Assembly (NCBI RefSeq): GCF_900105455.1
Contig: NZ_FNSF01000008.1
Span: 496,001-560,000, forward strand
Direction: 5' to 3'
Length of the DNA: 64,000 nt
Source: Tenacibaculum sp. MAR_2009_124
GTDB taxonomy: Bacteria; Bacteroidota; Bacteroidia; Flavobacteriales; Flavobacteriaceae
The notes beneath the pieces were generated by a model. The model was not told the DNA's origin. It did not search any database and saw only the letters and a program-made list of their open reading frames with translations. The position numbers and the translations under genes are program-made. How positions within the stretch are numbered: the first letter of the stretch is position 1; the number at the start of each line of letters is the position of its first letter. Of this stretch, positions 8,850 through 17,251 are shown piece by piece.

Positions 8850-10321
8850 ATAAACCAAGTATTAGACTAAGTCAAAAAAACTTAGATGTGAACGACCCTA
8901 ATTTAAAAACTGTTCTTGATGATATTCAGGGCAATATTTTAAAGAGTCATGGTCGTTCGCATTCTCGTCATATTTTTCTAAAGTTTACAGGTAACCCCCA
9001 AGACAACCGAATTTGGCTTGAAAAACTTGCTTCTAAACTGACATCAGCTTATAAACAACATCAAACGTCTCTAAATTATAAAAGTACCGGAACCGAGCAT
9101 TTATTTACAGGAATCTTGCTAAGCAACACTGGCTATAAAGCTCTAGGAATCGCAGAGTATCAAACCCCAGATGACAAAGCGTTTCGAGCGGGAATGAAAG
9201 ATTTAGATTTTTTATATGATACAGGTCCCAATGGTGTTCATGAAAGAACTAGTAATCCTTTAAATGACAATCCAAACACTTGGAAAAATCCCTTTAATAA
9301 TCAAGTAGACCTTCTGATTGTTTTAGCCTATGGAGGTATTACAGCAGATGAAAATATATGCAATGACTATCTGGAAAGTAAAATTAACAACATAAAAAGC
9401 ACCTCGGTTGAAGTCGCTTCTATTCTGTCTATAGAAAAAGGATACACTTTAAGAAATAGTAACAATGATGTCATAGAGCACTTCGGATTCGTAGATGGTC
9501 TTAGCAATCCTACATTTTTTAAATCAGATTTCGACCATTGGCAAAATAAAGAAGGAACAACATATTATGACCCAACTGCTCCTTTTGACCTAGTCGCACT
9601 AAACGACCCAGGTGGTTTCGATGAGGATTTAAGCTTTGGAAGCTATGTTGTTTATAGGAAAATGCAACAAAACATTAAAGGTTTTAAAGATCAAGCCAAA
9701 AAATTAGCTACTGAAATCTCTCAAAAATCAGGAGTACAGATCAATACAGAATATTCAGAATCACTTGCTTTCGGCAGAAATAAAGATGGTTCTCCATTAA
9801 TACAGTCAACTAAAACCCCTTCCGACAATAATTTTAGTTATCAAGAGGACATGAAAGGGGCAAAATGCCCTTTTCATTCCCATATTCGAAAAACAAACCC
9901 TAGAGGAGACACCAACAGATTAAAGGGTACCCTCCTTAGAAATGAAAGAAGTCACAGAATCGTAAGAAGAGGAATTAGTTACGGATCTAAAAACTTAAGT
10001 CCTGAAAAAGAATGGACCGATGCAGGCTTACTCTTTTTGTCGTGTCAAAGTGATATTGAACAGCAATTTTTAGTAACACAATGCGGATGGTCAGACAATT
10101 CAAACTTTCCTGCAAACAATGTAGGGCATGATCCTATAACAGGAGATCAAAACGCAAAACCAAACAACAATAAATGGCAACATGAAATCGATGGAAAACT
10201 TATTGATCTCGATTTTAGATATAAAAACTTAGTAAAGGTGCTGGGCGGTGAATATTTCTTTGCTCCTAGCATTTCATTCTTCAAAAATTTAACAAATAAA
10301 TCATTCAATAGTGATATTTAA
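8828..10321 (+). CDS. DyP-type haem peroxidase
   Basis: A 497-residue dye-decolourising peroxidase, which uses hydrogen peroxide to oxidise organic substrates. Family signatures are DIQGNILKSHGRSH (32-45), the GxxDG distal motif GFVDG (220-224) with its catalytic aspartate Asp223, CPFHSHIRKTNPRGD (347-361) holding the probable proximal haem ligand His352, and SHRIVRRGISYG (375-386) with the distal arginine. No Tat or Sec signal peptide and no encapsulin cargo-like tail are seen. Close linkage to an FAD oxidoreductase suggests a local peroxide source, which is an inference. Confidence 0.92.
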   Translation: MSNLSGVNKPSIRLSQKNLDVNDPNLKTVLDDIQGNILKSHGRSHSRHIFLKFTGNPQDNRIWLEKLASKLTSAYKQHQTSLNYKSTGTEHLFTGILLSNTGYKALGIAEYQTPDDKAFRAGMKDLDFLYDTGPNGVHERTSNPLNDNPNTWKNPFNNQVDLLIVLAYGGITADENICNDYLESKINNIKSTSVEVASILSIEKGYTLRNSNNDVIEHFGFVDGLSNPTFFKSDFDHWQNKEGTTYYDPTAPFDLVALNDPGGFDEDLSFGSYVVYRKMQQNIKGFKDQAKKLATEISQKSGVQINTEYSESLAFGRNKDGSPLIQSTKTPSDNNFSYQEDMKGAKCPFHSHIRKTNPRGDTNRLKGTLLRNERSHRIVRRGISYGSKNLSPEKEWTDAGLLFLSCQSDIEQQFLVTQCGWSDNSNFPANNVGHDPITGDQNAKPNNNKWQHEIDGKLIDLDFRYKNLVKVLGGEYFFAPSISFFKNLTNKSFNSDI

Positions 10322-10347
10322 TAAGTTTCGAAAAGAATTATCATGGA

Positions 10348-10367
10348 ATTCGGTAGTTACACCGAAT
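10348..10367. other. Short hairpin between the DyP and SRPBCC genes
   Basis: ATTCGGT (10348-10354) and ACCGAAT (10361-10367) form a perfect 7-bp stem with a 6-base loop in the 94-base gap. No T-run follows, so it could be an RNA-processing or stability element rather than a terminator. Confidence 0.35.
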
Positions 10368-10415
10368 GTTTAAAATAAAGAAAGGAATTAACCTTAAAAT
10401 CAAACCAAATATATT

Positions 10416-10874
10416 ATGAACGAACAAGATTACAAAGATTGGAGAGTTGTACAATCGGTAGAGTTAGGAGCTACGGCAGAACAGGTATGGGATGTTATCG
10501 GTGGTTTTTATACTATTCATAAGTGGCATCCAGATATTACACAACTTGATGTTATTAACGATCAAACAGACACTCGTCAATTAAGACGTTTACTTACTTT
10601 TCCTGGACAACCTCAAGCAATTGAAGAATTAGTTTCAATGGACAACGCAAACCATCACTATCGCTATAAATGGCATTGGGGGGAATGGGGAGAAGCTATT
10701 CACAAATACTATTCTGATTTGCGAGTTATTGATGTTAAAGGAGGAACTAGTATTGTACAATGGGTCGCTACTTTTTATTATAAAGAAGATGCTATCTCTG
10801 AATTTTATCAACGAGGTTTTGACGAGTTGTTAAAGTTATTTCCATTAGTAAAAGAATCAGCCAACACTATATAA
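10416..10874 (+). CDS. SRPBCC-fold (polyketide cyclase/START-like) protein
   Basis: A 152-residue protein of the SRPBCC superfamily, which forms a deep hydrophobic cavity for small ligands. The typical opening is VVQSVELGATAEQVWDVIGG (12-31) followed by WHPDI, and the end is the long C-terminal helix YQRGFDELLKLF. Members bind or act on hydrophobic small molecules, sometimes as cyclases or aromatases. Its place after the DyP gene and 12 bases before the cupin suggests a role in handling a product or substrate of the block; this is inferred from context. Confidence 0.85.
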   Translation: MNEQDYKDWRVVQSVELGATAEQVWDVIGGFYTIHKWHPDITQLDVINDQTDTRQLRRLLTFPGQPQAIEELVSMDNANHHYRYKWHWGEWGEAIHKYYSDLRVIDVKGGTSIVQWVATFYYKEDAISEFYQRGFDELLKLFPLVKESANTI

Positions 10875-10886
10875 AAACAACATATT

Positions 10887-11333
10887 ATGGTAGAAACAGT
10901 TTTATTAAACCCTACACAAGGAGAAAAAACAAAAATTACGGGTTTTGACGCACTATATAGAACGGATATTAAAACCACAGGAAATCTGTTAGATTATTTT
11001 GAATTAACAGTTCCTTCAGGAAAAGGAGCTCCATTACATATTCATCATAAAAATGATGAAAGCTTACATGTAATTGAAGGTGAATTTACCTTTCAAATAG
11101 GAGACAAAGAGCACAAAGCTCCAAAAGGAACCTTTTTATACCTTCCAAGAGGAGTTGCTCACAAGTTTACCAATGTTGGTAGTACTGAAGGTAAAATGAT
11201 TGGGACATTCACTCCAGCGGGAACTTTCGACTTCTTTGACAAATTAACAAAATTGTCTCCTGATGATTTTGAAGAAATTCAAGCGTATTCAAAAAAGTAT
11301 GGACATGAAGTTCTTGAAGAAGGATCGTATTAA
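10887..11333 (+). CDS. Cupin-domain protein
   Basis: A 148-residue single-domain cupin. Cupin motif 1 is visible as PLHIHHKNDESLHVIEGEF (His, His, Glu and His metal-ligand positions) and motif 2 as GTFLYLPRGVAHKFTNVG with a conserved histidine. This pattern suggests a metal-binding site, as in quercetin dioxygenase-like or isomerase members, but the reaction is unknown. It is the last gene of the block; a strong terminator follows 37 bases downstream. Confidence 0.88.
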   Translation: MVETVLLNPTQGEKTKITGFDALYRTDIKTTGNLLDYFELTVPSGKGAPLHIHHKNDESLHVIEGEFTFQIGDKEHKAPKGTFLYLPRGVAHKFTNVGSTEGKMIGTFTPAGTFDFFDKLTKLSPDDFEEIQAYSKKYGHEVLEEGSY

Positions 11334-11370
11334 TATTTTTTTTAGTACGTTATCCAAATACTAAAACAAA

Positions 11371-11400
11371 AATATACCGCTCAAAAAAGAGCGGTATATT
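11371..11400 (+). terminator. Rho-independent terminator of the oxidoreductase block
   Basis: A perfect 12-bp stem (AATATACCGCTC with GAGCGGTATATT) around an AAAAAA loop, followed by TTTAT. It lies directly after the cupin gene and marks the likely end of the transcript starting near 3438. Confidence 0.85.
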
Positions 11401-11433
11401 TTATCTTAACTACTGCATAAAAAAGATTCTCGA

Positions 11434-12018
11434 ATGACATCAGAAAGACTGGAAGCTTTTAGCGACGGAATTCTTGCCATAATTATTACCATCATGGTTC
11501 TTGAATTAAAAGCACCTGAAGGAACATCTATTGAATGTTTATTACAAAAAGCACCCGTATTTTTAAGCTATATAGTAAGCTTTCTTTACATAAGTATATA
11601 CTGGAACCATCATCATCAACTATTCAAGATAGCAAAGAAAATTAACGGCAAAGTTCTTTGGGCTAACTTAAACCTACTTTTTTGGTTATCGCTAATTCCA
11701 TTTACAACTTCATGGATTGGAAATAATCATATTGAAGATGTGCCAGTTGCTTTTTATGGAATTGTATTTCTTATGAGTGAAATTTCGTTTCTTTTCCTAA
11801 AACATAATATTATTCAGTTGCATGGAAAAACCTCTAAAGTTGGAAGGGATCTTAGAATGAGTAAAAAAAACTTACTTTTTTTTGCCATTCAAATAAGCGG
11901 TCTACTCCTTATGAGCATCAACGATTACTTTCCGCTATGTTGTTTCTTAATAGCCGGTATAGTAAAGATTGTTGAACTCAAAAAAATATATGATTTCATG
12001 CTAAACAAAATGCAATAA
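11434..12018 (+). CDS. TMEM175-like (DUF1211) potassium-channel family membrane protein
   Basis: A 194-residue integral membrane protein of the TMEM175 family, members of which conduct potassium. The family signature RLEAFSDGILAIIITIMVLE lies at residues 5-24 in the first transmembrane helix (FSDG motif). Further hydrophobic segments around residues 42-60, 80-95, 105-122 and 150-185 give about six spans. It stands alone between two terminators. The final codons lie inside a long palindrome. Confidence 0.85.
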   Translation: MTSERLEAFSDGILAIIITIMVLELKAPEGTSIECLLQKAPVFLSYIVSFLYISIYWNHHHQLFKIAKKINGKVLWANLNLLFWLSLIPFTTSWIGNNHIEDVPVAFYGIVFLMSEISFLFLKHNIIQLHGKTSKVGRDLRMSKKNLLFFAIQISGLLLMSINDYFPLCCFLIAGIVKIVELKKIYDFMLNKMQ

Positions 12019-12054
12019 AAAAACCTACTATAGTAGGTTTTTTTATTGCATTTT
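12007..12054. terminator. Perfect 48-bp palindromic bidirectional terminator
   Basis: Two 24-base arms, perfect inverted copies with no spacer, centred between 12030 and 12031 (core CCTACTATAGTAGG flanked by A7 and T7). It serves the plus-strand TMEM175-like gene and the convergent apbE gene. The left arm contains the last codons and stop of the former. Confidence 0.85.
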
Positions 12055-12096
12055 ATCAATGAATTTTTTTAAACAAACGAGTTCAAATTATTTTGA

Positions 12097-13089
12097 TTAG
12101 TTTACAAACTCTTTTAATTCGTTGTTTTCGTCATTATAAAGCAAAACTACTTTTAGCTCGGGATGTTTTTGCAAGAATTTTTTTGTTTCTTCCAACCCCA
12201 TCGCTAAGAATGCCGTAGCATATGCATCTACATCGGCGCAATCACCTTTCATTCTTACAGAAACACTTAATAAATTACTCTCAGACGCTAATCCTGTTCT
12301 CGCATTTATTGTATGAACAATTTTCTCCCCTTTTTCATTTATTTTAAATTTCCTGTAATTTCCAGAAGTAGCCATCGATTCATCATTCAATTCAATTACT
12401 TTCTGTAGAGACCTAGTACCATCAATATTTGGTTTTTCAATCGCCACTTTCCAAACCTTATCCTGTTTTTTCCCTCTTGCCCTAATCTCTCCTCCTATCT
12501 CAACTAAATAGTTTTGAATTCCTTTCGTTTCTAAAAACCTTCCTACAACATCAATTCCGTATCCTTTGGCAAATGCATTTACATTAAATTCGATATTGTT
12601 ATTCTCACGATAAACTTTTCTGTCTTTTAAACGAACTTTATCAAAACCAACTCCCTCCATTAATTCTTTTACCTCTTCATTAGAGATGCTTTTTCTTTCT
12701 TTTCCTGAACCAAAACCATAAGCATCAATTAATTTTCCTATCGTCGGGTCAAAATAACCATCGGTTTCATTATAAATCTTCTTCGCCTTCTCAAAAACTT
12801 CCACAAACAAATCATCCACAATTACTGTAGAATCTCCTCTATTAATCCTAGAAATATCAGAAGATGGAATATAGGTGGAAAGAGATTTATTCATCAATTC
12901 AAATAAACTATCAATAGATTCTTGATGATTTATACTATCAAGGTATTTAATATGATATGTTGTTCCAAAAATAGCTCCTTCTAACTTTGTTATCCCTTCT
13001 TTATCTAGCTTCTTTTCAACCTTTTTATTACAAGTAACAAAACTTAAGGCGGTGAGTGTTATTATAAAGAAAAAGTACTTTTGTATCAT
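12097..13089 (-). CDS. apbE: FAD:protein FMN transferase (ApbE family), lipoprotein
   Basis: Attaches FMN covalently to threonines of target flavoproteins, on the outer side of the inner membrane. I place the start at 13089, giving MIQKYFFFIITLTALSFVTC with a lipobox cysteine; an upstream in-frame ATG at 13131 would bury the signal peptide. Length is then 330 residues. Family motifs are YFDPTIGKLIDAYGFGSG, FNVNAFAKGYGIDVVGRFL, EIGGEIRARG and MATSGNYRKF. Targets in this organism (for example Na+-NQR subunits) are not encoded in the window. Confidence 0.93.
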   Translation of the reverse strand: MIQKYFFFIITLTALSFVTCNKKVEKKLDKEGITKLEGAIFGTTYHIKYLDSINHQESIDSLFELMNKSLSTYIPSSDISRINRGDSTVIVDDLFVEVFEKAKKIYNETDGYFDPTIGKLIDAYGFGSGKERKSISNEEVKELMEGVGFDKVRLKDRKVYRENNNIEFNVNAFAKGYGIDVVGRFLETKGIQNYLVEIGGEIRARGKKQDKVWKVAIEKPNIDGTRSLQKVIELNDESMATSGNYRKFKINEKGEKIVHTINARTGLASESNLLSVSVRMKGDCADVDAYATAFLAMGLEETKKFLQKHPELKVVLLYNDENNELKEFVN

Positions 13090-13106
13090 AATATTAAATT
13101 TATAGG

Positions 13107-13114
13107 CAAAAATA
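13107..13114 (-). promoter_or_regulatory. Putative -7 element for apbE
   Basis: Read on the minus strand, TATTTTTG matches TAnnTTTG and ends 18 bases upstream of the apbE start at 13089, supporting that start over the longer frame. No clear TTTG partner is present upstream. Confidence 0.4.
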
Positions 13115-13170
13115 ATGCTTTCCCTCCTCATAAAAGATTGTTAATTATCTTTTTTGTATTCTCATTTTTA

Positions 13171-13178
13171 TAAATTTG
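13171..13178 (+). promoter_or_regulatory. Putative -7 element for the OmpA-family gene
   Basis: TAAATTTG matches TAnnTTTG and lies 37 bases before the ATG at 13216. The nearest TTTG (13153-13156) is spaced only 14 bases away, so the -33 element is uncertain. Confidence 0.35.
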
Positions 13179-13215
13179 TCTTATCATTTTTCAAACAGAA
13201 TAAATTTTTTTTACA

Positions 13216-14064
13216 ATGAAAAGAGTATTTTTACTATTCACCATTACTTCATTGCTTGCTTCATGTGCTTCAACTAAAGAGTTGGAAGCAGCAAAAGCGG
13301 CACATGAAAAAACGAAAGAAGAGCTACTAGCAGCAAAAACAAACTTAACAAAGTGTCTAGTAGAAAAAGAAAGGTTTCAAGAGAAGTCTGCTTTACTCGA
13401 AACCACTGTTGATGATTTAAGAAAAGATAAAAAACAAACCCTTAAACAGGTAGGAGACTTAACAGTTTTAACTCAAGGTGCTAATGACAACATTAAAGAA
13501 ACGTTGGCTCAATTGGGTAAAAAAGACAAATATATAAACAAAATTAGAGCTGCAGCTTCTAAGAAAGATTCTTTAAATTTAGTAGTTGCTTTCCACTTAA
13601 AGAAAGAACTGCAAGCGGGAATTGATGATGAAGACATTGAGGTTAACGTTGAAAAAACCGTTGTTTTTATTTCTATCTCTGATAAGTTATTATTCAAGAG
13701 CGGAAGTTATACAATTAATGAAAAAGCTTCTAAAGTATTAGAAAAAGTAGCAACTGTAGTTAATGGTCAACCAGAAATGGATGTGATGATTGAAGGTCAT
13801 ACTGATAACACCCCAGTTGGTGAAAATTCTAGTATTAAAGACAACTGGGACCTTAGTGTAAAACGTTCAACCGCAATTGTTCGTGAATTACAAGGTAAAT
13901 ACAAAGTAGCTCCAAACAGATTAATCGCAGCGGGTAGAAGTAGTTATATTCCTTTAGTTGAAAATAACAGCCCTGCCAATAAAGCAAAAAACAGACGTAC
14001 TAAAATTATTATCCTTCCAAGGTTAAATCAATTCTTTGATTTATTAGACCAAAAGGTTGAATAA
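13216..14064 (+). CDS. OmpA-family peptidoglycan-binding lipoprotein
   Basis: A 282-residue lipoprotein (SLLASC lipobox, cysteine near residue 17) that should link the outer membrane to peptidoglycan. After the signal comes a charged, probably coiled-coil stretch (about residues 22-95), then the OmpA/MotB domain from about 145: LLFKSGSYTINEKASKVLEK, EGHTDNTPVG, NRLIAAGRSSYIP and NRRTKIIILP, including the diaminopimelate-binding Asp and Arg positions. It has its own promoter region and terminator. Confidence 0.93.
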   Translation: MKRVFLLFTITSLLASCASTKELEAAKAAHEKTKEELLAAKTNLTKCLVEKERFQEKSALLETTVDDLRKDKKQTLKQVGDLTVLTQGANDNIKETLAQLGKKDKYINKIRAAASKKDSLNLVVAFHLKKELQAGIDDEDIEVNVEKTVVFISISDKLLFKSGSYTINEKASKVLEKVATVVNGQPEMDVMIEGHTDNTPVGENSSIKDNWDLSVKRSTAIVRELQGKYKVAPNRLIAAGRSSYIPLVENNSPANKAKNRRTKIIILPRLNQFFDLLDQKVE

Positions 14065-14080
14065 ATTTTTACTGACTAAA

Positions 14081-14119
14081 AAAAAAGGGATTACAATATT
14101 ATATTGTAATCCCTTTTTT
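14081..14119. terminator. Bidirectional terminator between OmpA-family and DUF5694-like genes
   Basis: An 18-bp perfect stem (14081-14098 with 14102-14119; core GGGATTACAATA/TATTGTAATCCC) flanked by A6 and T6, with a 3-base loop. It can terminate both convergent genes. Confidence 0.88.
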
Positions 14120-14139
14120 ATTGGTTAAACGAAACAGTA

Positions 14140-15177
14140 TTAGTTATATTTTAATACCTTAACATCTCTAATTTGCTTCAAATACTTTTCAAGAAACCCT
14201 CCATGTGAAGCTCCAATTATTACAAGTATTCTTTTCCCTGGATTGAGTGCCGCTACCTTCATAATATTACCCGTAATTTGCAAATTTCTCATTTCCCATA
14301 AAGCATGTCTGGCGCGATCAGATCCCGATTCAAAGTTTGTCGTATGCCAAATTCCCCATTGGGCATCATAATCCTGTTTTTTAAATTCGTCACTATTCAC
14401 AAATGCATATAACCCAGACAAATCATTAGTTGCAACCCCTTCTTGAGTTAGCCTTTTACTTTTCACAAAAACTGGAAGTTTATCCATGTTCTGGAAAAGT
14501 TTAGACTGTTTTTTAAAATCATCCATAAATCCAGGATAATACTTCAATAAAAGAGATTCATCCTGAAAATTGTCAATGGGCTCTAGTTTATGAATATTTT
14601 CAAGTTTGGCTAAAGAAGCAGCAAGACTGTAATACTCACTGTTACCGCTGCCCTCACGTTTTATCAAATCAACAATATACTTTTCAAAATCTGTTTCAAA
14701 TACACTTTTATCTTTAATATATCGATATTGTAAGACTGCAGAGGGAAGGTCGGTCACAGCTAAATAATTAAAAAGTATTTTTTTTCGTTCCTTTGAAGAT
14801 AGTTCTTCTATGTTTTTTTGAGTTTCTAGACTTCTTTTAGCTTCTAAAAAAGTAATACCCTTAACTTTTTGAACAGTATCAGCCACAGTCAAATACCTAT
14901 TTCCAAATGAACCTTTAGTAATTCCGTCAAAGGCTTTATCTTTTCGAGATGCAATGTCATTTAAAAGCTCTCCAGACATTTTTTCGACACATATAACATC
15001 AAAATCAAATTTATCTAGCTTCTCTATGACATTTGTAAGCATTGACTCCTTAAAATTCTTCATATGATGTAAATGAGTAGTACCCAAAATAAGGATCTCA
15101 GTTTTTTGAGTTTGAGCTTTCGTTAAATATGGGAATAAGCAAATTATAATTAGTAGACGGTTTAATGTTTTTCTCAT
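14140..15177 (-). CDS. DUF5694-like secreted protein (TraB/ChaN-like)
   Basis: A 345-residue exported protein starting with the signal peptide MRKTLNRLLIIICLFPYLTKAQ. An upstream ATG at 15231 would precede that signal, so I use 15177. The mature part begins with ILILGTTHLHHM and ends with ILVIIGASHGGFLEKYL; this pairing of an N-terminal G-T-x-H and a C-terminal G-x-x-H motif is what I associate with DUF5694 and the wider TraB/ChaN/EreA fold. Function is unknown. It stands alone between a terminator and the rplM promoter. Confidence 0.72.
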   Translation of the reverse strand: MRKTLNRLLIIICLFPYLTKAQTQKTEILILGTTHLHHMKNFKESMLTNVIEKLDKFDFDVICVEKMSGELLNDIASRKDKAFDGITKGSFGNRYLTVADTVQKVKGITFLEAKRSLETQKNIEELSSKERKKILFNYLAVTDLPSAVLQYRYIKDKSVFETDFEKYIVDLIKREGSGNSEYYSLAASLAKLENIHKLEPIDNFQDESLLLKYYPGFMDDFKKQSKLFQNMDKLPVFVKSKRLTQEGVATNDLSGLYAFVNSDEFKKQDYDAQWGIWHTTNFESGSDRARHALWEMRNLQITGNIMKVAALNPGKRILVIIGASHGGFLEKYLKQIRDVKVLKYN

Positions 15178-15314
15178 AATACTTAGTTTAGTTTTGGTTT
15201 TATATAAAGTATCGACGCACAAATAACACACTTGTTACCATAATAAATTAGGTTTAACAGTTAAAAACTATGTTAAAAAAACACAAGAACAACCAACATT
15301 ATCCTAAACTACTA

Positions 15315-15345
15315 TTTGTCAGTAAAATAAATAATTGTACCTTTG
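15315..15345 (+). promoter_or_regulatory. Promoter of rplM-rpsI
   Basis: TTTG at 15315-15318, exactly 19 bases, then TACCTTTG at 15338-15345, a textbook Bacteroidota housekeeping promoter. The predicted start near 15352 leaves a leader of about 60 bases. At its 5' end CCTT-TTTT-AAGG (15350-15361) could form a small hairpin; a ribosomal-protein leader is possible but unproven. Confidence 0.8.
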
Positions 15346-15410
15346 CAGACCTTTTTTAAGGGAAAATTATATAATAATAACATTTATTAACAAAAACTAA
15401 TCGTGTAATT

Positions 15411-15866
15411 ATGAACACATTAAGTTACAAAACAGTATCAGCTAATAAGGCTACCGTAAACAAAGAGTGGGTTTTAGTTGATGCGGACGGGCAAACTTTA
15501 GGTCGTCTAGCTTCTAAAGTTGCAAAACTTATTAGAGGTAAGTACAAGCCAAATTTTACTCCTCATGTTGATTGTGGAGACAACGTTGTAATTATCAACG
15601 CTGAAAAAATCAATTTAACTGGTAAAAAGTGGACTGACAAGTCTTACATCCGTCACACTGGATACCCAGGAGGTCAAAGATCACTTACTGCAACAGAACT
15701 TTTCGAAAAAGATCCTGCGAGAATTATCGAAAAAGCAGTAAAAGGAATGTTACCTAAAAACAAATTAGGTAGCGCTTTATTCAGAAACCTATATGTTTAT
15801 GTAGGTGCAGAGCACAAACAAGACGCTCAAAACCCAAAAGCAATTAACCTAAACGATCTTAAATAA
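15411..15866 (+). CDS. rplM: 50S ribosomal protein L13
   Basis: Large-subunit ribosomal protein, 151 residues, normal length. Conserved segments include WVLVDADGQTLGRLASKVA, IRGKYKPNFTPHVDCGD, KKWTDKSYIRHTGYPGG and MLPKNKLGSALFRNLYVY. The stop overlaps the rpsI start by one base (TAATG), so the two are translationally coupled, the usual L13-S9 operon. Confidence 0.98.
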   Translation: MNTLSYKTVSANKATVNKEWVLVDADGQTLGRLASKVAKLIRGKYKPNFTPHVDCGDNVVIINAEKINLTGKKWTDKSYIRHTGYPGGQRSLTATELFEKDPARIIEKAVKGMLPKNKLGSALFRNLYVYVGAEHKQDAQNPKAINLNDLK

Positions 15867-16252
15867 TGGAAACTGTACACAAAATAGGTAGAAGAAAAAC
15901 GGCAGTAGCTCGTGTTTATGTTTCACAAGGAAGTGGAAACATTACCGTTAACAAGAGAGAGTTTAAACAATACTTTACAACTCCAACGTTACAATACAAG
16001 GTTCAACAACCTTTAATGTTAACTGAAAACTTAGAAAGTTATGATGTTAAAGTAAACGTTTATGGAGGTGGTGTTACTGGTCAAGCAGAAGCTATTCGTT
16101 TAGCTATTACTAGAGCTTTAGTAGCTATTAATGAAGAACACAAAGCCGTATTAAAACCTGAAGGATTATTAACTCGTGATCCAAGAATGGTTGAACGTAA
16201 GAAATTCGGTCAGAAGAAAGCTCGTAAGAAATTCCAGTTCTCTAAGCGTTAA
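15866..16252 (+). CDS. rpsI: 30S ribosomal protein S9
   Basis: Small-subunit ribosomal protein, 128 residues. HKIGRRKTAVARVYVSQGSG at the start, GGGVTGQAEAIRLAITRAL in the middle and the basic tail KKFGQKKARKKFQFSKR that reaches the P site are all present. Coupled to rplM by a one-base overlap. Confidence 0.98.
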   Translation: METVHKIGRRKTAVARVYVSQGSGNITVNKREFKQYFTTPTLQYKVQQPLMLTENLESYDVKVNVYGGGVTGQAEAIRLAITRALVAINEEHKAVLKPEGLLTRDPRMVERKKFGQKKARKKFQFSKR

Positions 16253-16398
16253 TATTTTACTGAACTTGCTTCAGTACTTAACCGTTTCGAGACTGTTATT
16301 TTTAAAATTTATTTTTATTAACAGTTTAGTATCTAAATATTTCAGACGTAAGAACTACTGAAATATTGAAAAAACAGAACGTAAACACATTTATTAAA

Positions 16399-17163
16399 AT
16401 GGCAAACATTCAAGAATTATTAGAAAATGGAGTACACTTTGGTCACTTAACTAGAAAGTGGAATCCAAACATGGCTCCGTACATTTACACAGAACGTAAT
16501 GGTGTTCACATCATCGATTTGTATAAAACATCAGCTAAGATTGACGAAGCTTCTAAAGCTTTACAAAAAATAGCTAACTCGGGTCGCAAGATTTTATTTG
16601 TTGCAACTAAAAAACAAGCTAAAGACATCGTTGCTGAGCAAGCAAAAGCTGTAAACATGCCTTATATTACTGAGCGTTGGCCAGGTGGTATGTTAACTAA
16701 CTTTGTTACTATTAGAAAAGCTGTTAAAAAAATGGCTTCAATTGATAGAATGAAGCAAGATGGATCTTTTGATGCATTATCTAAAAGAGAAAAATTACAA
16801 ATTAACCGTCAACGTGAAAAATTAGAAAAGAATTTAGGTTCAATTTCTGATATGACACGTTTACCAGGTGCTCTATTTGTAATTGACGTTAAGAAAGAAC
16901 ACATTGCAGTAGCTGAAGCGCAAAAATTAAATATTCCAATTTTTGCTATGGTTGATACGAACTCTGATCCAAGACCGATCGACTTCGTTATTCCTGCGAA
17001 TGATGACGCTTCTAAATCTATCGATAAAGTATTGTCACATGTGACTGGTGCTATCGCTGAAGGTTTAACTGAAAGAAAAGCAGATAAAGAAAAAGCGAAG
17101 GCTGAAAAAGAAGCTAAGTCAGAAACAAAGACAGAAGCAACAACTACTGAAGAAACAAAATAA
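16399..17163 (+). CDS. rpsB: 30S ribosomal protein S2
   Basis: Small-subunit ribosomal protein, 254 residues from the ATG at 16399 (MANIQELLENGVHFGH). An in-frame TTG at 16366 would add 11 residues that are not typical, so I reject it. Conserved motifs are RKWNPNMAPYI, FVATKKQAKD, ERWPGGMLTNF and VDTNSDPRPIDFVIPANDDA. The C-terminal tail is a lysine/glutamate/threonine-rich extension. A hairpin terminator separates it from tsf. Confidence 0.97.
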   Translation: MANIQELLENGVHFGHLTRKWNPNMAPYIYTERNGVHIIDLYKTSAKIDEASKALQKIANSGRKILFVATKKQAKDIVAEQAKAVNMPYITERWPGGMLTNFVTIRKAVKKMASIDRMKQDGSFDALSKREKLQINRQREKLEKNLGSISDMTRLPGALFVIDVKKEHIAVAEAQKLNIPIFAMVDTNSDPRPIDFVIPANDDASKSIDKVLSHVTGAIAEGLTERKADKEKAKAEKEAKSETKTEATTTEETK

Positions 17164-17171
17164 TATAAATT

Positions 17172-17208
17172 TAAAGGTTTCATTACAATGAAACCTTTAG
17201 TTTTTTTT
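17172..17208 (+). terminator. Terminator/attenuator between rpsB and tsf
   Basis: TAAAGGTTTCATT (17172-17184) pairs with AATGAAACCTTTA (17187-17199), followed by G and eight T. As rpsB and tsf are usually co-transcribed, this probably reduces rather than abolishes read-through. Confidence 0.8.
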
Positions 17209-17251
17209 ATCTTCAACAACAAATAATTACAACTAAAAAACAACGATAGAA

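Noticed and set aside
8828..10321. DyP peroxidase as encapsulin cargo
   Set aside because: No encapsulin shell gene is in the window and the C-terminus lacks a cargo-loading-type peptide.
5634..10321. Anti-phage or other defence island
   Set aside because: No nuclease, helicase, toxin-antitoxin, reverse transcriptase or sensor domain typical of defence is present; the phospholipase D-fold protein alone is not enough.
16809..17243. Open frame of 144 codons antisense to rpsB
   Set aside because: It is an antisense shadow of a ribosomal protein gene, with no promoter, ribosome site or recognisable protein features.
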